Origin: Streptomyces pristinaespiralis
GTDB taxonomy: Bacteria > Actinomycetota > Actinomycetes > Streptomycetales > Streptomycetaceae
Assembly (NCBI RefSeq): GCF_001278075.1
Contig: NZ_CP011340.1
Location: 2,294,001-2,358,000 of the forward strand
DNA: 64,000 bases
Direction of reading: 5' to 3'
Part shown: piece after piece, positions 26,144 through 35,150 of the stretch
Layout: every line of letters starts with the position of its first letter
Numbering within the stretch: the stretch's first letter is position 1
Position numbers and translations under genes: made by a program
The notes under the pieces: generated by a model
Databases searched by the model: none
Seen by the model: the letters and a program-made list of their open reading frames with translations, nothing else
What the model was told of the DNA's origin: nothing

Positions 26144-26290
26144 ATGACGGCATGGAGCAGTCGGCTGGTCCACCTCAGTGAACGCCGTCCGGCCGCGCTG
26201 CCCGGTCGCCCCGCCACGGTCGCGGCGCTCGGCAGTCTGGTCCGCACAGCGTTGGGGAGGGCCCCGCCGCACGAGGAGGACACTCCATGA
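26144..26290 (+). CDS. Tiny ORF overlapping crtI (possible remnant)
   Basis: 48-codon frame with mostly G or C in third positions that ends with an ATGA overlap on the crtI start, exactly as a coupled upstream gene would. Its end reads VAALGSLVRTALGRAP, which would suit the helical tail of a prenyl synthase, and crtE normally occupies this place. The resemblance is weak and the frame upstream is not coding-like, so it may be chance or a decayed 3' end. Confidence 0.25.
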   Translation: MTAWSSRLVHLSERRPAALPGRPATVAALGSLVRTALGRAPPHEEDTP

Positions 26291-27768
26291 GAACCGTCCC
26301 CGGTCGCACCGACCGCGTGGTCGTCGTCGGTGCCGGGCTGTCCGGCCTCGCCGCCGCGCTGCACCTGCTGGGCAGCGGCCGGCAGGTGACCGTGGTCGAG
26401 AAGTCGGACCGGCCCGGCGGCCGGGCGGGGCGGGCGCGGCTGGGCGGCTACCTCCTCGACACGGGGCCGACGGTGCTCACGATGCCGCACCTCGCCGACG
26501 AGGCGTTCGCCGCGGTGGGCGACTCACTCGCGGACCGGGTCGAGCTCCTCGCCCTGCACCCCGCCTACCGGGCGCAGTTCGCCGACGGTTCGGGTCTCGA
26601 CGTGCACACCGACGGCGAGGCCATGGCCGAGGAGGTCCGCGCGTTCGCCGGCCCGGCAGAGGCCGCCGGTTACCGCAGGCTGCGGAAGTGGCTGCGGTCG
26701 CTCTACGAAGCGCAGATGCGGCGGTTCATCGACACGAACTTCGACTCGCCCTTCCAGTTGCTGCACCCCGACCTGGCGCGGCTGGCCGCTCTGCGCGGCT
26801 TCGGCCGGCTGGACGCGCAGGTCGGCCGGTACATCAAGGACCAAAGGCTGCGCAGGGTCTTCTCCTTCCAGTCGCTCTACGCGGGTGTGCCGCCCGCCCG
26901 GGCGCTCGCCGCCTATGCCGTCATCGCCTACATGGACACGGTCGCGGGCGTGTACTTCCCCAAGGGAGGCATGCACGCGCTGCCCGTGGCGATGGCGGAC
27001 GCCGCCCGCGACGCCGGGGCCGAGTTCCGCTACGGCACCGAGGTCACGGAACTCGCATCGTCCGCCGGCCGCGTCACCTCCGTGCACCTCGGCGACGGCG
27101 AGCGGCTGCCCTGCGACGCCGTGGTCCTCACACCCGATCTGCCCGTGGTCTACCGCCTGTTGGGCCGCACGCCGCGCCGGCCGGTACGGCTGACGCACTC
27201 GCCCTCGGCGGTGATCCTCCACGCCGGGACGCGCCGCACCTGGCCCGGGCTGGGCCACCACACCCTCTCGTTCGGACACGCCTGGGAGCGGACGTTCGAG
27301 GAGATCACCCGCACGGGGCGGCTGATGAGCGACCCGTCACTGCTCATCACCCGGCCCACGGCCCATGAGCCGCGGCTCGCGCCGGAGGGCCGTCATCTGC
27401 ACTACGTGCTGGCGCCCTGCCCCAACACGACCGTCGGTCCGTCGGCGGCCGAGTGGCGTTCCCTGGGCCCCCGTTACCGCGACAGCATCGTCAGCGAGCT
27501 GGAGAAGCGCGGTCTGGACGGGTTCGGCGACGCCGTCGAGGAGGAACAGCTGATCACCCCCGCCGACTGGACGGCACAGGGCCACGCGGCGGGAACACCG
27601 TTCTCCGCGGCCCACACCTTCACGCAGACCGGCCCGTTCCGGCCGCGCAATCTGGTCGCCGGCGTCGAGAACGCCGTGCTCGCAGGCTGCGGAACGACTC
27701 CGGGCGTCGGCGTACCCACCGTGCTCGTCAGCGGAAAGCTGGCGGCGTCCCGCATCAGCGGCCAGTGA
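26287..27768 (+). CDS. crtI: Phytoene desaturase
   Basis: 493-aa FAD-dependent desaturase that converts phytoene stepwise to lycopene. The N-terminal dinucleotide motif is VVVGAGLSGLAAALHLLGSG, with GGRAGRARLGG shortly after. The CrtI core (GPTVLTMPHL, FSFQSLYAGVPPARALAAYAVI, FPKGGMHALP) and the C-terminal FAD motif NLVAGVENAVLAGCGTTPGVGVP are intact. Length is normal. ATG 26287 has GAGGAGG just upstream. First securely identified gene of the operon crtI-crtB-Rieske gene. Confidence 0.95.
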   Translation: MRTVPGRTDRVVVVGAGLSGLAAALHLLGSGRQVTVVEKSDRPGGRAGRARLGGYLLDTGPTVLTMPHLADEAFAAVGDSLADRVELLALHPAYRAQFADGSGLDVHTDGEAMAEEVRAFAGPAEAAGYRRLRKWLRSLYEAQMRRFIDTNFDSPFQLLHPDLARLAALRGFGRLDAQVGRYIKDQRLRRVFSFQSLYAGVPPARALAAYAVIAYMDTVAGVYFPKGGMHALPVAMADAARDAGAEFRYGTEVTELASSAGRVTSVHLGDGERLPCDAVVLTPDLPVVYRLLGRTPRRPVRLTHSPSAVILHAGTRRTWPGLGHHTLSFGHAWERTFEEITRTGRLMSDPSLLITRPTAHEPRLAPEGRHLHYVLAPCPNTTVGPSAAEWRSLGPRYRDSIVSELEKRGLDGFGDAVEEEQLITPADWTAQGHAAGTPFSAAHTFTQTGPFRPRNLVAGVENAVLAGCGTTPGVGVPTVLVSGKLAASRISGQ

Positions 27769-27777
27769 GAGGTGTTC

Positions 27778-28794
27778 ATGACACGACGTGAACTCGACGC
27801 GGCGCGGATCTCGGACCCGGGTCTGCGAGCGGCGTACCGGCACTGCAGGCGGCTCAACGCCCGGCACGGCAGGACGTACTTCCTCGCGACCCGGCTGCTT
27901 CCGGTCCACCGGCGCCCGGCCGTCCACGCCCTGTACGGCTTCGCACGCTGGGCCGACGACATCGTGGACGATCCGGCCTGCGCCCGCACTCCCGAAGCGC
28001 GTGACCGGCAGCTCGCGCGGCTGGAGGGCGAACTCGCTTCGGGGCTGCGGACCGGCCGGAGCAGCGAACCCGTCGTCCGGGCGGTGGCCGACACTGCCAG
28101 GACCTACGCCATCCCCCACGAGCACTTCGCGGACTTCATGGCCTCCATGCGGGACGACCTCACGGTCACGGACTACGCCACCTACGAGGACCTCAGGTCG
28201 TACATGCACGGGTCCGCCGCCGTCATCGGCCTGCAGATGATGCCGGTGCTCGGCACGGTCGTGCCGCAGGAGGTGGCCGCCCCGCACGCGGCCGCGCTGG
28301 GGATCGCGTTCCAGCTCACCAACTTCCTGCGGGACGTCGGCGAGGACCTCGACCGCGGGCGGGTGTACCTGCCCGCCGACCTGCTCGCCGCGCACGGCGC
28401 GGACCGCGCGCTGCTGGAGTGGAGCCGCGCCACCGGGAAGCCGGACCGCAGGATCCGCGCCGCGCTCGAGGCCGCCGCGGACCTCACCCGGAGCGTCTAC
28501 CGTCAGGCCCGGCCGGGCATCGACATGCTCGATCCGCGCGCCCGGCCCTGCATCCGGACGGCGTACACCCTGTACGGCGGGATCCTCGACGCCATCGCCG
28601 ACGACGACTACGCCGTGGTGCAGCGGCGGGCGGTCGTGCCGCGCAGACGCCGCGCCGCCGTGGCGCTGGGCGGAGCCGCCCGCATCCTGACGGCCCGCCT
28701 GCGCCCCCGGCCCCTGCGGTCGCCGGAGCACCCCCTCACGGCAGCACCCGCGCACGGGTCGTCCTCCAACGGGTCCCAAGGGTACGGATCATGA
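27778..28794 (+). CDS. crtB: Phytoene synthase
   Basis: 338-aa enzyme condensing two geranylgeranyl diphosphates to phytoene. Both metal-binding Asp-rich motifs are present: DDIVDD (residues 60-65) and [14 protein letters not shown]. The substrate-pocket segment [20 protein letters not shown] is typical. The last 50 residues ([11 protein letters not shown]..., basic and Pro-rich) are variable. Start ATG 27778 with GAGAGG upstream, 9 bp after the crtI stop. Its stop codon overlaps the next gene (ATGA). It needs GGPP, but no GGPP synthase gene (crtE) occurs in this cluster. Confidence 0.95.
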   Translation: MTRRELDAARISDPGLRAAYRHCRRLNARHGRTYFLATRLLPVHRRPAVHALYGFARWADDIVDDPACARTPEARDRQLARLEGELASGLRTGRSSEPVVRAVADTARTYAIPHEHFADFMASMRDDLTVTDYATYEDLRSYMHGSAAVIGLQMMPVLGTVVPQEVAAPHAAALGIAFQLTNFLRDVGEDLDRGRVYLPADLLAAHGADRALLEWSRATGKPDRRIRAALEAAADLTRSVYRQARPGIDMLDPRARPCIRTAYTLYGGILDAIADDDYAVVQRRAVVPRRRRAAVALGGAARILTARLRPRPLRSPEHPLTAAPAHGSSSNGSQGYGS

Positions 28795-29798
28795 CGGGGC
28801 GTTGGGCAGTGCCGCGGTACACCCTGCCCGTACGGTCACGGCGCCGGACCCGCTGGGAGCAGCAGAGACCGACGTGGCGCGAGGCCAGGCCGTCGCTGAT
28901 CGCGGACGCGCTGAAGCGCTCCGCGGCGCGGCCGTCGGGCAACTGGTACGTCATCGGCGCCTCGCGCGACATCGGCGCGGGACGCCCGTTCGGGCGGACG
29001 GTCGGCGGGGTGGAGGTCGTCGCCTGGCGCACCGCGTCGGGCGAGCTGCGCGCCGGACCGGGCGCCTGCCCTCACCTGGGCGCGCCCCTGCGGGACAGCC
29101 GGGTCGTGTGCGGCAGCCTGGTCTGCCACTGGCACGGAATGTCCCTGGACGGGCGCCCCTTCGCCGGATGGGACCCGTTCCCCGCCCACGACGACGGGGT
29201 CCTCGCCTGGGTGCGCCTCGACGAACTCGGCGGGGAACCGCCGCTCGAGCGGCCCGTGGTGCCGACGCGCCCCCGCGAGGGAGCCGTGGACGCCGTGTTC
29301 ACCGCCGTGGGCCGCTGCGAGCCGGAGGACGTGGTCGCCAACCGCCTCGACCCGTGGCACGGGTCCTGGCTGCACCCGTACTCCTTCGTGGACCTGACCG
29401 TCGTGGGGGTCCCTTCGAGCGACGCGGACGAGGAGGACGCGTTCACCGTCGACGTGTCGTTCAAGCTCGCCGGGCGGCTGGTCGTTCCCGTGCGGGCGGT
29501 GTTCACCGCGCCGGAGCCGCGCACGGTCGTCATGCGCGTCGTCGAGGGCGAGGGCGCGACGTCCGTCGTGGAGACGCACGCCACGCCGCTGGCCCCCGCC
29601 CCGGACGGCGGTCCGCGCACGGCGGTGATCGAGGCCGTCGTCGCCGTCTCCGGCCGACGCGGGTTCGCCGTGGCACGGGCGACGGCCCCCGCGCTCCGGC
29701 CGCTGATCCGGTGGGCGGCGGGGCGCCTGTGGCGCGACGACCTCGCGTACGCGGAACGGCGCAGGCTGCTGCGCGGCACGGGCCGTTTCCCGGGCTGA
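28791..29798 (+). CDS. Rieske [2Fe-2S] DUF5914 protein, at the crtV position
   Basis: 335-aa protein with an N-terminal Rieske domain: ACPHLGAP supplies Cys/His, and [10 protein letters not shown] the second Cys/His pair, so the cluster ligands look complete. The C-terminal part (about residues 170-335; [28 protein letters not shown]) is the DUF5914 domain, a START-like shape. The gene occupies the place of crtV in the S. griseus-type cluster (crtEIBV facing crtYTU). An oxygenase-like or electron-transfer role in modifying the carotenoid is plausible but not shown. ATG 28791 overlaps the crtB stop. Confidence 0.8.
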   Translation: MTGRWAVPRYTLPVRSRRRTRWEQQRPTWREARPSLIADALKRSAARPSGNWYVIGASRDIGAGRPFGRTVGGVEVVAWRTASGELRAGPGACPHLGAPLRDSRVVCGSLVCHWHGMSLDGRPFAGWDPFPAHDDGVLAWVRLDELGGEPPLERPVVPTRPREGAVDAVFTAVGRCEPEDVVANRLDPWHGSWLHPYSFVDLTVVGVPSSDADEEDAFTVDVSFKLAGRLVVPVRAVFTAPEPRTVVMRVVEGEGATSVVETHATPLAPAPDGGPRTAVIEAVVAVSGRRGFAVARATAPALRPLIRWAAGRLWRDDLAYAERRRLLRGTGRFPG

Positions 29799-29883
29799 GC
29801 GGCTGCGGCCGGCGCGTGCGGCCGCCTGCCCGGCCGGGTCGGCCGGCGGGCGCGCGGCCGCTTACCGCGAGGCCGGTGGTGGC
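29799..29883. terminator. GC-rich hairpin region between the convergent crt operons
   Basis: The 85-bp gap is almost entirely made of GCGGCCG/CGGCCGC-type words that can pair in several ways. It probably ends transcription from both sides, but no single clear stem stands out. Confidence 0.4.
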
Positions 29884-31452
29884 TCAGGTACCGTCCGCGA
29901 GCCGGGCGGCCATGCCCCGCAGCACCGGCGAACGCCCCTTGCGGGGCACCGTCCACAGCGGGTGGCCGGCCGCGCCCCAGCGCCGCAGCAGTGAGTTGGC
30001 GGCGAGGAACCCGGTCGTGGCGGCACGCTCCATGAGCGCCACCGGCAGGTCGGTGCGGACCAGGTCGCCGGCCATCGTCAGCGCGGGGTGGGGAGTGGTC
30101 ACCGCCGGACGGGAGAGGTAGCCCTTGACGGGGAACAGCGGGCAGTCCGCACGCCATTCGTGCCGGGCGTCGACGACCCGGGCCCCGGCGGTCTCCGGGT
30201 AGACCTCGTGAAGCTGCCGCAGCAGGTCGCGCTCGACGGCGTGGCGGTCGGCCGGCTCTTCGACGGCGTAACCGTGCAGTTCCACGACGCTGCCACCGGT
30301 GCGCCGCGCCCAGCGGACCGCCTCCCCCTCCCAGCGGTCCAGCACGCTCACGTTGTCCAGGCCGCCGAAGCCGCTCGTGCCGAGGAAGCCGGGGCGGGAC
30401 CGGGCCACGGGACGGTCCAGCCACAGCCGGGACACCAGGAAGGGCGGCGCGGTCCGCTGGGCCGCGATTCCCGACCGCCACGCCTCGTCCCCCAACCCCG
30501 GCGACGCCTCGACCAGCCGCTGCAGACCCGTCACGTCCAGAGCCAGGACCACGGCGTCGTACGCGGTGGAGGTGCCGCCGGCGTCGACGCTCAGAGCGGT
30601 GCCGCCCGACGGCCGGACGGAGTCGACGGGTGCGCCGGTCCGGACGTCCACGCCCAGGCGTTCGAGGTAGCGGCCCAGCGGCTCCCAGAGGGCCTGCGGG
30701 AAGGGGTCGTCGGGCACGTCGAAGAGCAGTCCCTCCGAGGAGCCGAGGAAGTAGATGTGGAACATCAGCAGCAGTTCGGCCGCCGACAGCTCGCGCGGGT
30801 CGGAGAAGAAGCTGCGGGAGAACACCTCGAACGCGAGGTGGTGCGCCGCCGGGGGGAAGTTGACCGCCTCGAGGAAGTCGTGGGCGCTGACGGCGTCGTA
30901 CCGCTCGTACACCTCGGGCACGCGCACGTCGAAGAGCGGGAGAGCGGCCCTCGGCCGCACGGCCGCCAGGTCCCGCCATCCGAAGGTCGGGCTGAGTGCC
31001 GCGAACCCGACCGCGCTCCAGGGTGGTGTGCGGGGCACATGGGCGAAGCTGTCGGTGAGGCCGGTGCGATGACGCAAGGGGTAGTCGGGCAGCGGACGGA
31101 GGACGGAGAGCGAGGGGTCCGCACGGCGGAGCAGGCCGCGCAGGTTGTAGTACTGGCGGAAGAAGGCGTGGAAACCGCGGCTCATGGTCACCCGGCTGCC
31201 GTCCGCGAGCTCGGTCCGCCAGCCGGCGAGACGGCCGCCGAGGCCCGGTCCCCGCTCGTGGAGCGTGACCCTGACGCCTCTTTCCGCCAGGGCCGTCGCG
31301 GCCGCCAGACCGGCGATGCCGCCTCCGACGACCGCTGCCCGCGGCGCCGGTCCGTGGACCCGGCGCAGACCCGGCGCCGCCGGCACCACCTGCGCCTTCC
31401 GGTCCCGGCCCCGGCGGGGAGCCGCCCCGTCGCGGACGCCCGGGCGGATCAC
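29884..31452 (-). CDS. crtU: Carotene desaturase/methyltransferase (isorenieratene-synthase type)
   Basis: 522-aa FAD-dependent protein. After a short basic head the dinucleotide motif AAVVGGGIAGLAAATALAERG appears, followed by GGRLAGWRTELADGSR and the desaturase core (SRGFHAFFRQYYNLRGLLR, FFSDPRELSAAELLLMFH). CrtU aromatises the beta-rings, with methyl shift, giving aromatic carotenoids such as isorenieratene. Starts at GTG 31452, which overlaps the crtT stop (GTGA). Last gene of the crtY-crtT-crtU operon. Confidence 0.88.
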   Translation of the reverse strand: MIRPGVRDGAAPRRGRDRKAQVVPAAPGLRRVHGPAPRAAVVGGGIAGLAAATALAERGVRVTLHERGPGLGGRLAGWRTELADGSRVTMSRGFHAFFRQYYNLRGLLRRADPSLSVLRPLPDYPLRHRTGLTDSFAHVPRTPPWSAVGFAALSPTFGWRDLAAVRPRAALPLFDVRVPEVYERYDAVSAHDFLEAVNFPPAAHHLAFEVFSRSFFSDPRELSAAELLLMFHIYFLGSSEGLLFDVPDDPFPQALWEPLGRYLERLGVDVRTGAPVDSVRPSGGTALSVDAGGTSTAYDAVVLALDVTGLQRLVEASPGLGDEAWRSGIAAQRTAPPFLVSRLWLDRPVARSRPGFLGTSGFGGLDNVSVLDRWEGEAVRWARRTGGSVVELHGYAVEEPADRHAVERDLLRQLHEVYPETAGARVVDARHEWRADCPLFPVKGYLSRPAVTTPHPALTMAGDLVRTDLPVALMERAATTGFLAANSLLRRWGAAGHPLWTVPRKGRSPVLRGMAARLADGT

Positions 31453-32192
31453 CGGGCACCTGCTTCCCGGCGGCCCTCACCGGATCCGGGGCGACGGCCC
31501 AGGAACGTGTGGACGATGCCGGTCTGCCATCCGGGCACCGGCAGCACCCGGGTGGCGCTGAATCCGGCGCCGGTGAGCCGGGCGGCGAAGGCGGGCGCGG
31601 TGTCGAACTCCAGGACGCTGCGGTGGAGGTGGCGGTAGAGGCCGCTGTCGCCGGTGACGGTGCCGGCGGGGATGATGACCGCCCGGCACACGGCCGACCA
31701 GAGAGCCCGGTGCCCGGCGGACCCGCTCAGGGAGTATTCGTGCACCGCCAGTCTGCCGCCGGGACGCAGAGCCGAGTGGACCGCGGCCAGCACGGCGTCG
31801 GGGTCGGCCACGTTACGGAAGAGGTAGCCGGCGAAGACCGCGTCGAACGGCCCCGTGACCCCGGCGGCGGCCAGCCGTTCCACCGGCGTGTGCACGAACG
31901 TCACGCCGGCGGGCCAGCGTTTGGCGGCTGCCCGTTCGAGCATCCCCGCCGAGGCGTCGACCGCGGTGATCCGGGCGAGCGGGGCGGCCCGCAGCAGGGC
32001 GGCCGTCGAGGCTCCCGTGCCGCAGCCGACGTCGAGGACGTGCCGGCCGGCGCCGCCGTCGGGCAGGCGGAGCCGCCGCGCGGAACGTCCGAGGTCGCGG
32101 TGGTACCCGGCGTTGAGACCGACGAGCCGGTCGTACGCCGGGGCGGCATGGTCGAAGGCCGCTGCCAGGTCCGCGTCGCGCATCAGCGTCAT
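31449..32192 (-). CDS. crtT: Methyltransferase of the carotenoid cluster
   Basis: 247-aa class I SAM methyltransferase of the UbiE/COQ5-like kind. The SAM-binding motif is VLDVGCGTGASTAALL (about residue 50), followed by AVDASAGMLERA and the post-motif FAGYLFRNVADPD and HEYSLSG. CrtT is conserved in streptomycete aromatic-carotenoid clusters but its substrate has not been settled to my knowledge. Start ATG 32192, overlapping the crtY stop (ATGA). Confidence 0.88.
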   Translation of the reverse strand: MTLMRDADLAAAFDHAAPAYDRLVGLNAGYHRDLGRSARRLRLPDGGAGRHVLDVGCGTGASTAALLRAAPLARITAVDASAGMLERAAAKRWPAGVTFVHTPVERLAAAGVTGPFDAVFAGYLFRNVADPDAVLAAVHSALRPGGRLAVHEYSLSGSAGHRALWSAVCRAVIIPAGTVTGDSGLYRHLHRSVLEFDTAPAFAARLTGAGFSATRVLPVPGWQTGIVHTFLGRRPGSGEGRREAGAR

Positions 32193-33445
32193 CGAGTGCT
32201 CTCTTCGCGTGTGAGGGGGAAGGGCTTCTGCGGCAGGAAGGGCAGTTCCGCCGCGGTACGGAGCATGGGGCCGACGGGTGTGGCGAACCCGAGGAGCAGG
32301 TCCTCCCACAGCCCGGTCCGGCCGTCGAGGAAACGCAGCACCCGTTCGGCGGGCAGGCGCCGGAACAACCGGGTGAAGAAGTCGGGGCCGTTGACGCGTC
32401 CGGTGTCCAGGGCGCGCAGCATCACGGCGTCCATGGCCAGCGCGCGACGCCCGTGGGGCGCCGGCAGCCGGACCTCCTTGCCGTCACGCAGCGCGGCGGC
32501 GACGGCCTTGCTCTGCCGCTGGACGGCGGAGAAGGTGTAGCCGGTCGCCGGCCTGGTGGCACCCCCGACGGCGCCGATGCGGTGCACGGCGGCGCCGACC
32601 CGCCGGGCGAACCGCGCGTCGGTCATGGGGATGACGCCCGCTTCGACGGAACGCACCTCGAACGGTCCGAGGCGCAGGACGTCCCGGGAGTACTGCTCGA
32701 GGGCCGCCTCGTACTCCGGGCGGGACAGCGGGGTCCTGGAGAACTGGGTGTACTCGACGAGCGCGTCCTGCGGGCCGAGCGGGAGTACGTATCCGAAGGC
32801 GAGTCCGTGGGCGGGCTGAGGGACCCGGAAGTCCATCAGCTCCACGACCTCGTCGTCGAAGGCCGGGGCCGGGGTGCGGACGAACCAGCCTCTGAAGTGC
32901 TGCAGCAGGGTGCTGCGGGCCGGCGGCAGCGAACGGGCGGGCCGGGAGTCGAACAGGTGCCGGCCCCGCAGTGCGATGCGGTCCCCTCCGGCGGTGACGC
33001 ACAGGGCTTCCGCGCCGCCGGGCACGTTGCGCACCGTCTCCGCCGTCGCCTCCACCAGCCGCACATGAGGAAGAGCGGCCAGCCGCGATCCGACCAGGGC
33101 TTCGAAACCGTCCGAGCGGAGCATCCGGTAGCGCAGCGTGTCGAGTTCGCCCTCGACCACCTCGCCGTCCCGGCCGTGGACGCGCAACCGCCGCCAGGAC
33201 GCGACCAGGGCGTCGTCGAAGTCGCCCGGGCCCTCCTGCCAGAAGCACCAGGTGCGTTCGGGCGGGCGCAGCGACGGCCTCGGCGTGTCCACCAGCGCCA
33301 CCGAGAGGGGACGGGCGGAGCCGGGAGCCGTCAGCGCGTGCGCGAGCGACAGTCCCGCCGCCCCGCCGCCGACGATCACGACGTCGGTGGCGTCCCCGTG
33401 GACGGTGGAGTGCCCGAGACCGGTGGGGTCGCCGGCGTGACTCAT
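32189..33445 (-). CDS. crtY: Lycopene beta-cyclase
   Basis: 418-aa FAD-dependent lycopene cyclase. The N-terminal motif is VVIVGGGAAGLSLAHAL; further family features are RTWCFWQEG, FRGWFVRTP, a FRVPQP region, and GGATRPATGYTFSAVQRQSK. It closes both ends of lycopene to beta-rings, feeding crtU. Start ATG 33445 with AAGGAGG 5 nt upstream, the best ribosome-binding site of this operon. First gene of the crtY-crtT-crtU operon, which converges on crtI-crtB. Confidence 0.93.
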   Translation of the reverse strand: MSHAGDPTGLGHSTVHGDATDVVIVGGGAAGLSLAHALTAPGSARPLSVALVDTPRPSLRPPERTWCFWQEGPGDFDDALVASWRRLRVHGRDGEVVEGELDTLRYRMLRSDGFEALVGSRLAALPHVRLVEATAETVRNVPGGAEALCVTAGGDRIALRGRHLFDSRPARSLPPARSTLLQHFRGWFVRTPAPAFDDEVVELMDFRVPQPAHGLAFGYVLPLGPQDALVEYTQFSRTPLSRPEYEAALEQYSRDVLRLGPFEVRSVEAGVIPMTDARFARRVGAAVHRIGAVGGATRPATGYTFSAVQRQSKAVAAALRDGKEVRLPAPHGRRALAMDAVMLRALDTGRVNGPDFFTRLFRRLPAERVLRFLDGRTGLWEDLLLGFATPVGPMLRTAAELPFLPQKPFPLTREESTR

Positions 33446-34132
33446 GCGCCCTCCTTGTGGAGGACGTCCATTCCGTCGCCCCTCGGGGACACCATGTGCG
33501 CCTCGCCCGCCATCGCCTCGACCACCGGGTGCAGTGCTGCCGCGTGCACTGCTGCGTCGAGTCTGCCCGGCGGCGGCGGCGCAGGCGGTGTTCCGGGCAC
33601 GGTCCGCGTGGCGAAGCGTCAGCCGGCCCGTTGATCCCCGGTCCTCGTTCGCCGGGGGCGTCGGAGTCGGTTTCCGGGCGCCCGGTGGCGCGTGCGGGTC
33701 CGTCCGTCGTCTCCTCCCGCCGTGTCCGCAGTTCGTCCGCCGGGACGAGCAGGGCCGCCGGGGCGGACGAGCTGAGGACCATCACCTCCCGGCGGGGCGG
33801 CAGCCGGCCGGGGAGGTCGGGAGGAGTTCGGCAGAGACGTTTCTGCCCGGCTCCTCAGTGGCTCATGAATCTCCTGGACTCCCCCGGCGTACCCCGGCCG
33901 GAAGTGGCGGGTTGCCGCATTCACCGGCTCCACGGCGAGGCGACCGAGTCGAGACTGTTCCAGGATCCGGCTCGGGCGCGGCGTCCAGGCGCACAGCGGT
34001 GAAGGGTTCCTCCGGCTCTCTGTCCGTCCCTCCGGTGAGCGACGGAAGTCGGTCCGGATGGCCTTCAGCCCAAGGGAGTCCGGCTTCCGCCGGTCCGTCC
34101 AGGACTGCGAGGAGTCAGCATCCTCGTGGTGA
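33446..34132. other. Regulatory and empty region upstream of crtY
   Basis: About 690 bp with no gene I can support; this should hold the crtY promoter. Notable: a direct repeat TGCAGTGCTGC (33530-33540) and TGCACTGCTGC (33545-33555), 15 bp apart, centred about 100 bp upstream of crtY, suitable for a dimeric regulator. Farther out, on the minus strand, an AGGAGATTC ribosome-binding site (about 33866) precedes ATG-AGC-CAC-TGA, a three-residue ORF that might be a leader peptide or chance. Confidence 0.45.
33530..33555. repeat. 11-bp direct repeat upstream of crtY
   Basis: TGCAGTGCTGC and TGCACTGCTGC (one mismatch), spaced 15 bp start to start, about one and a half helical turns. Candidate operator for a carotenoid regulator such as LitR, though no litR gene is seen here. 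Confidence 0.5.
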
Positions 34133-34318
34133 TCAGGCAGGTGGTGGTGGCGTGGGCGATCCGTTTGCCCGGGCCGTCGGGACCTTGCCCTCGGCGGCGG
34201 TGCGGCGGCCGGCGTGGATGACGATGCACTCGCCCGTGAATGTGTCCGTACGGCCCGGGCGGTGGTCGGCCGGGAATGCCGCTGGGGCGGCGTGGGCCGA
34301 CACGTGGTGTCGGGTCAC
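34133..34318 (-). CDS. Small possible ORF, SDR-like tail
   Basis: 61-codon frame from GTG 34318, 40 bp downstream of the ABC permease stop, with a coding-like third-position pattern. The middle reads TFTGECIVIHAGRRTA, similar to the C-terminal segment of short-chain dehydrogenases (FVTGECI-V-GGR). It lacks a Rossmann domain, so it would be a remnant or an unrelated small protein. Weakly supported. Confidence 0.3.
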   Translation of the reverse strand: MTRHHVSAHAAPAAFPADHRPGRTDTFTGECIVIHAGRRTAAEGKVPTARANGSPTPPPPA

Positions 34319-34358
34319 GCCGCCCTGGGGCGGGACGGATCGGGGCGGGCCGGGGTGC

Positions 34359-35150
34359 TTATCGGGGGTCCTGGTTGAACTTCGAGGTGGACCAGAAGTA
34401 ACCGAGGAGGGCGAGGGCGATGGACCACGCGATGGTGAGCCATCCGTCGTGGCCGATCTCGGTGCCGAGGAGCAGGCCGCGCAGTGTCTCGATGGCCGGT
34501 GTGAACGGCTGGTACTCGGCGATGGGCCGGAACCAGCCGGGCATGGCATCCACGGGGACGAAGGTGCTGGAGATGAGGGGCAGGAAGATCAGGGGCATGG
34601 CGTTGTTGCCGGCGGCTTCGGCGTTGGGGCTGATCAGGCCCATGCCGACGGCGATCCAGGTGAGTGCCGTGGCGAAGAGCGCGAGCAGCCCGAACGCCGC
34701 CAGCCACTCCAGTGCCGTGGCGTCGGTGGAGCGGAAGCCGATGGCGACGGCGACGGCGCCGACGAGGACGACGCTGATGATCGACCGCAGGACGCTGCCG
34801 ACGACGTGTCCGACGAGTACGGAGCCGCGGTGGATCGCCAGGGTACGGAAGCGGGCGATGATGCCCTCGGTCATGTCGTTGGAGACGGAGACCGCGGTCC
34901 CGATGGTGGTACTGCCGATGGTCATCAGCAGCAGGCCGGGGACGAGGTAGGCGATGTAGGCGGAACGGTCCGCGCCGCCGCCACCGATGCCGGCGCTCAT
35001 GGTGTCGCCGAAGATGTAGACGAACAGCAACAGCAGCATGATCGGCGTGAGCAGCAGGTTCAGCGTGAGGGACGGGTAGCGCCGTGCGTGCAGGAGATTG
35101 CGGCGCAGCATGGTGGACGAGTCGCGCACGGCGAGAGAGAGGGAGCTCAT
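34359..35150 (-). CDS. ABC-2 type permease (DrrB-like)
   Basis: 263-aa integral membrane protein with about six hydrophobic segments, e.g. LLLTPIMLLLLFVYIFG, YLVPGLLLMTIG, IISVVLVGAVAVAIGF and LLALFATALTWIAVGMG. ABC-2 exporters of the daunorubicin-resistance DrrB type have this size and a conserved glycine-Pro turn between segments. Start ATG 35150 overlaps the ATPase stop (ATGA). With the ATPase gene it forms an exporter for a small hydrophobic compound, possibly an antibiotic; the substrate is unknown. Confidence 0.88.
   Translation of the reverse strand: MSSLSLAVRDSSTMLRRNLLHARRYPSLTLNLLLTPIMLLLLFVYIFGDTMSAGIGGGGADRSAYIAYLVPGLLLMTIGSTTIGTAVSVSNDMTEGIIARFRTLAIHRGSVLVGHVVGSVLRSIISVVLVGAVAVAIGFRSTDATALEWLAAFGLLALFATALTWIAVGMGLISPNAEAAGNNAMPLIFLPLISSTFVPVDAMPGWFRPIAEYQPFTPAIETLRGLLLGTEIGHDGWLTIAWSIALALLGYFWSTSKFNQDPR

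Noticed and set aside
25860..26147. Plus-strand frame of 95 codons in front of crtI
   Set aside because: Arg/Gly/Pro-rich, no domain, irregular third-position GC and no ribosome-binding site; it reads like noncoding GC-rich DNA.
33457..34002. Plus-strand frame of about 180 codons upstream of crtY
   Set aside because: Arg-rich, with poor third-position bias and no homologous pattern; probably antisense noise of the control region.
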